Below, piece by piece: positions 63,816 to 64,000 of a stretch of DNA of 64,000 nt. The notes beneath the pieces were generated by a model. It was given only the letters and a program-made list of their open reading frames with translations. It ran no database searches and was not told the DNA's origin. Made by a program: the position numbers and the translations under genes. Origin of the DNA: Sporopachydermia quercuum (lineage: Eukaryota; Ascomycota; Sporopachydermiomycetes; Sporopachydermiales; Sporopachydermiaceae); NCBI GenBank assembly GCA_001599295.1, contig BCGN01000003.1, forward strand, positions 1,341,148-1,405,147, in the 5' to 3' direction. Position 1 is the first letter of the stretch. Every line of letters starts with the position of its first letter.

Positions 63816-64000
63816 ATGGGTCTTTCTATCCTCTGCAACAGGTTATTAGGGACGTATTCTTCCTGATTATATAGTTAGTATCTTTTCCTCGGTAATTTAA
63901 TATTTCTCTCTTGCACAGGNTTTTGAGATAATCTGACAATTTATTTTGATAACAAAACTTCTTTAACTTAAAACCTCTCTAATGCTTTTTGATTGTTCAA
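63816..64000 (-). promoter_or_regulatory. Upstream region of STR2
   Basis: 185 bases of AT-rich sequence upstream of STR2 up to the window edge, with one N at 63920. No Met4/Cbf1-type CACGTG or CYS-type box is visible in this short stretch; the rest of the promoter lies outside the window. Confidence 0.3.

Noticed and set aside
1-64000. tRNA genes, rRNA, CRISPR arrays, DNA transposons, LINEs, LTR or virus-like elements
   Set aside because: I looked for B-box-like GGTTCGAATCC cores, long terminal or tandem repeats, and reverse transcriptase, integrase or transposase motifs, and saw none. A tRNAscan and repeat search would settle it.

Overview
This window comes from the nuclear genome of a budding yeast (Saccharomycotina), seen as a draft assembly. 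The evidence is gene content (SAM50, MSH6, SBA1, RGR1/MED14, DAL2, ATP18, STR2, a CRT10-like and an ECM9-like gene), AT-rich spacers, and introns with GTATGT or GTAAGT donors and TACTAAC-type branch sites. CTG falls on invariant leucines in MSH6 and in a kinase HRDIKLEN loop, so CTG reads as Leu and the CUG-Ser and CUG-Ala clades are unlikely. I can support 11 introns in 7 of about 24 genes, which is intron-rich for a budding yeast, so I do not name a genus.

Layout, 0-10 kb: the end of a coiled-coil gene (+); a spliced, probably mitochondrial flavin reductase-like gene (-); three-exon SAM50 (-); two-exon ECM9-like (+); a possible small membrane protein (-); a three-exon PWI-domain protein of the SRRM1/SRm160 type (-); a Yap3/Fcr3-like bZIP factor (-). 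10-25 kb: MSH6 (+) with an MCB-type promoter element; a KDM4-type JmjC demethylase with a split extended PHD finger (-); a membrane-anchored ZZ-like zinc protein (-); a spliced disordered protein with CDK sites and a destruction box (-). 26-42 kb: a three-KH RNA-binding protein (+); free methionine-R-sulfoxide reductase (-); CRT10-like (+); an F-box protein (-); SBA1/p23 (+); glucose-6-phosphate 1-epimerase (-). 42-64 kb: a probable mitochondrial membrane protein (-); a PRR1-like kinase (-); a probable mitochondrial protein (+); RGR1/MED14 (+); allantoicase DAL2 (-); four-exon ATP18 (+); cystathionine gamma-synthase STR2 (-).

The genes form no operon or pathway cluster. They are housekeeping genes in an ordinary eukaryotic arrangement: mitochondrial biogenesis and respiration (SAM50, ATP18 and three predicted mitochondrial proteins), genome maintenance and chromatin (MSH6, KDM4-like), transcription (RGR1, bZIP, CRT10-like), RNA handling (PWI, KH), sulfur, redox and nitrogen metabolism (STR2, fRMsr, DAL2), and protein quality control (SBA1, F-box).

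I found no tRNA, rRNA, CRISPR array, transposon, LTR element or virus-like element, and no convincing undescribed multi-gene system. The most useful results are spliced genes that a simple open-reading-frame scan would miss or truncate (the PWI protein, ATP18, SAM50, SBA1 and ECM9-like 5' ends), the split PHD finger in the demethylase, and several promoter palindromes.
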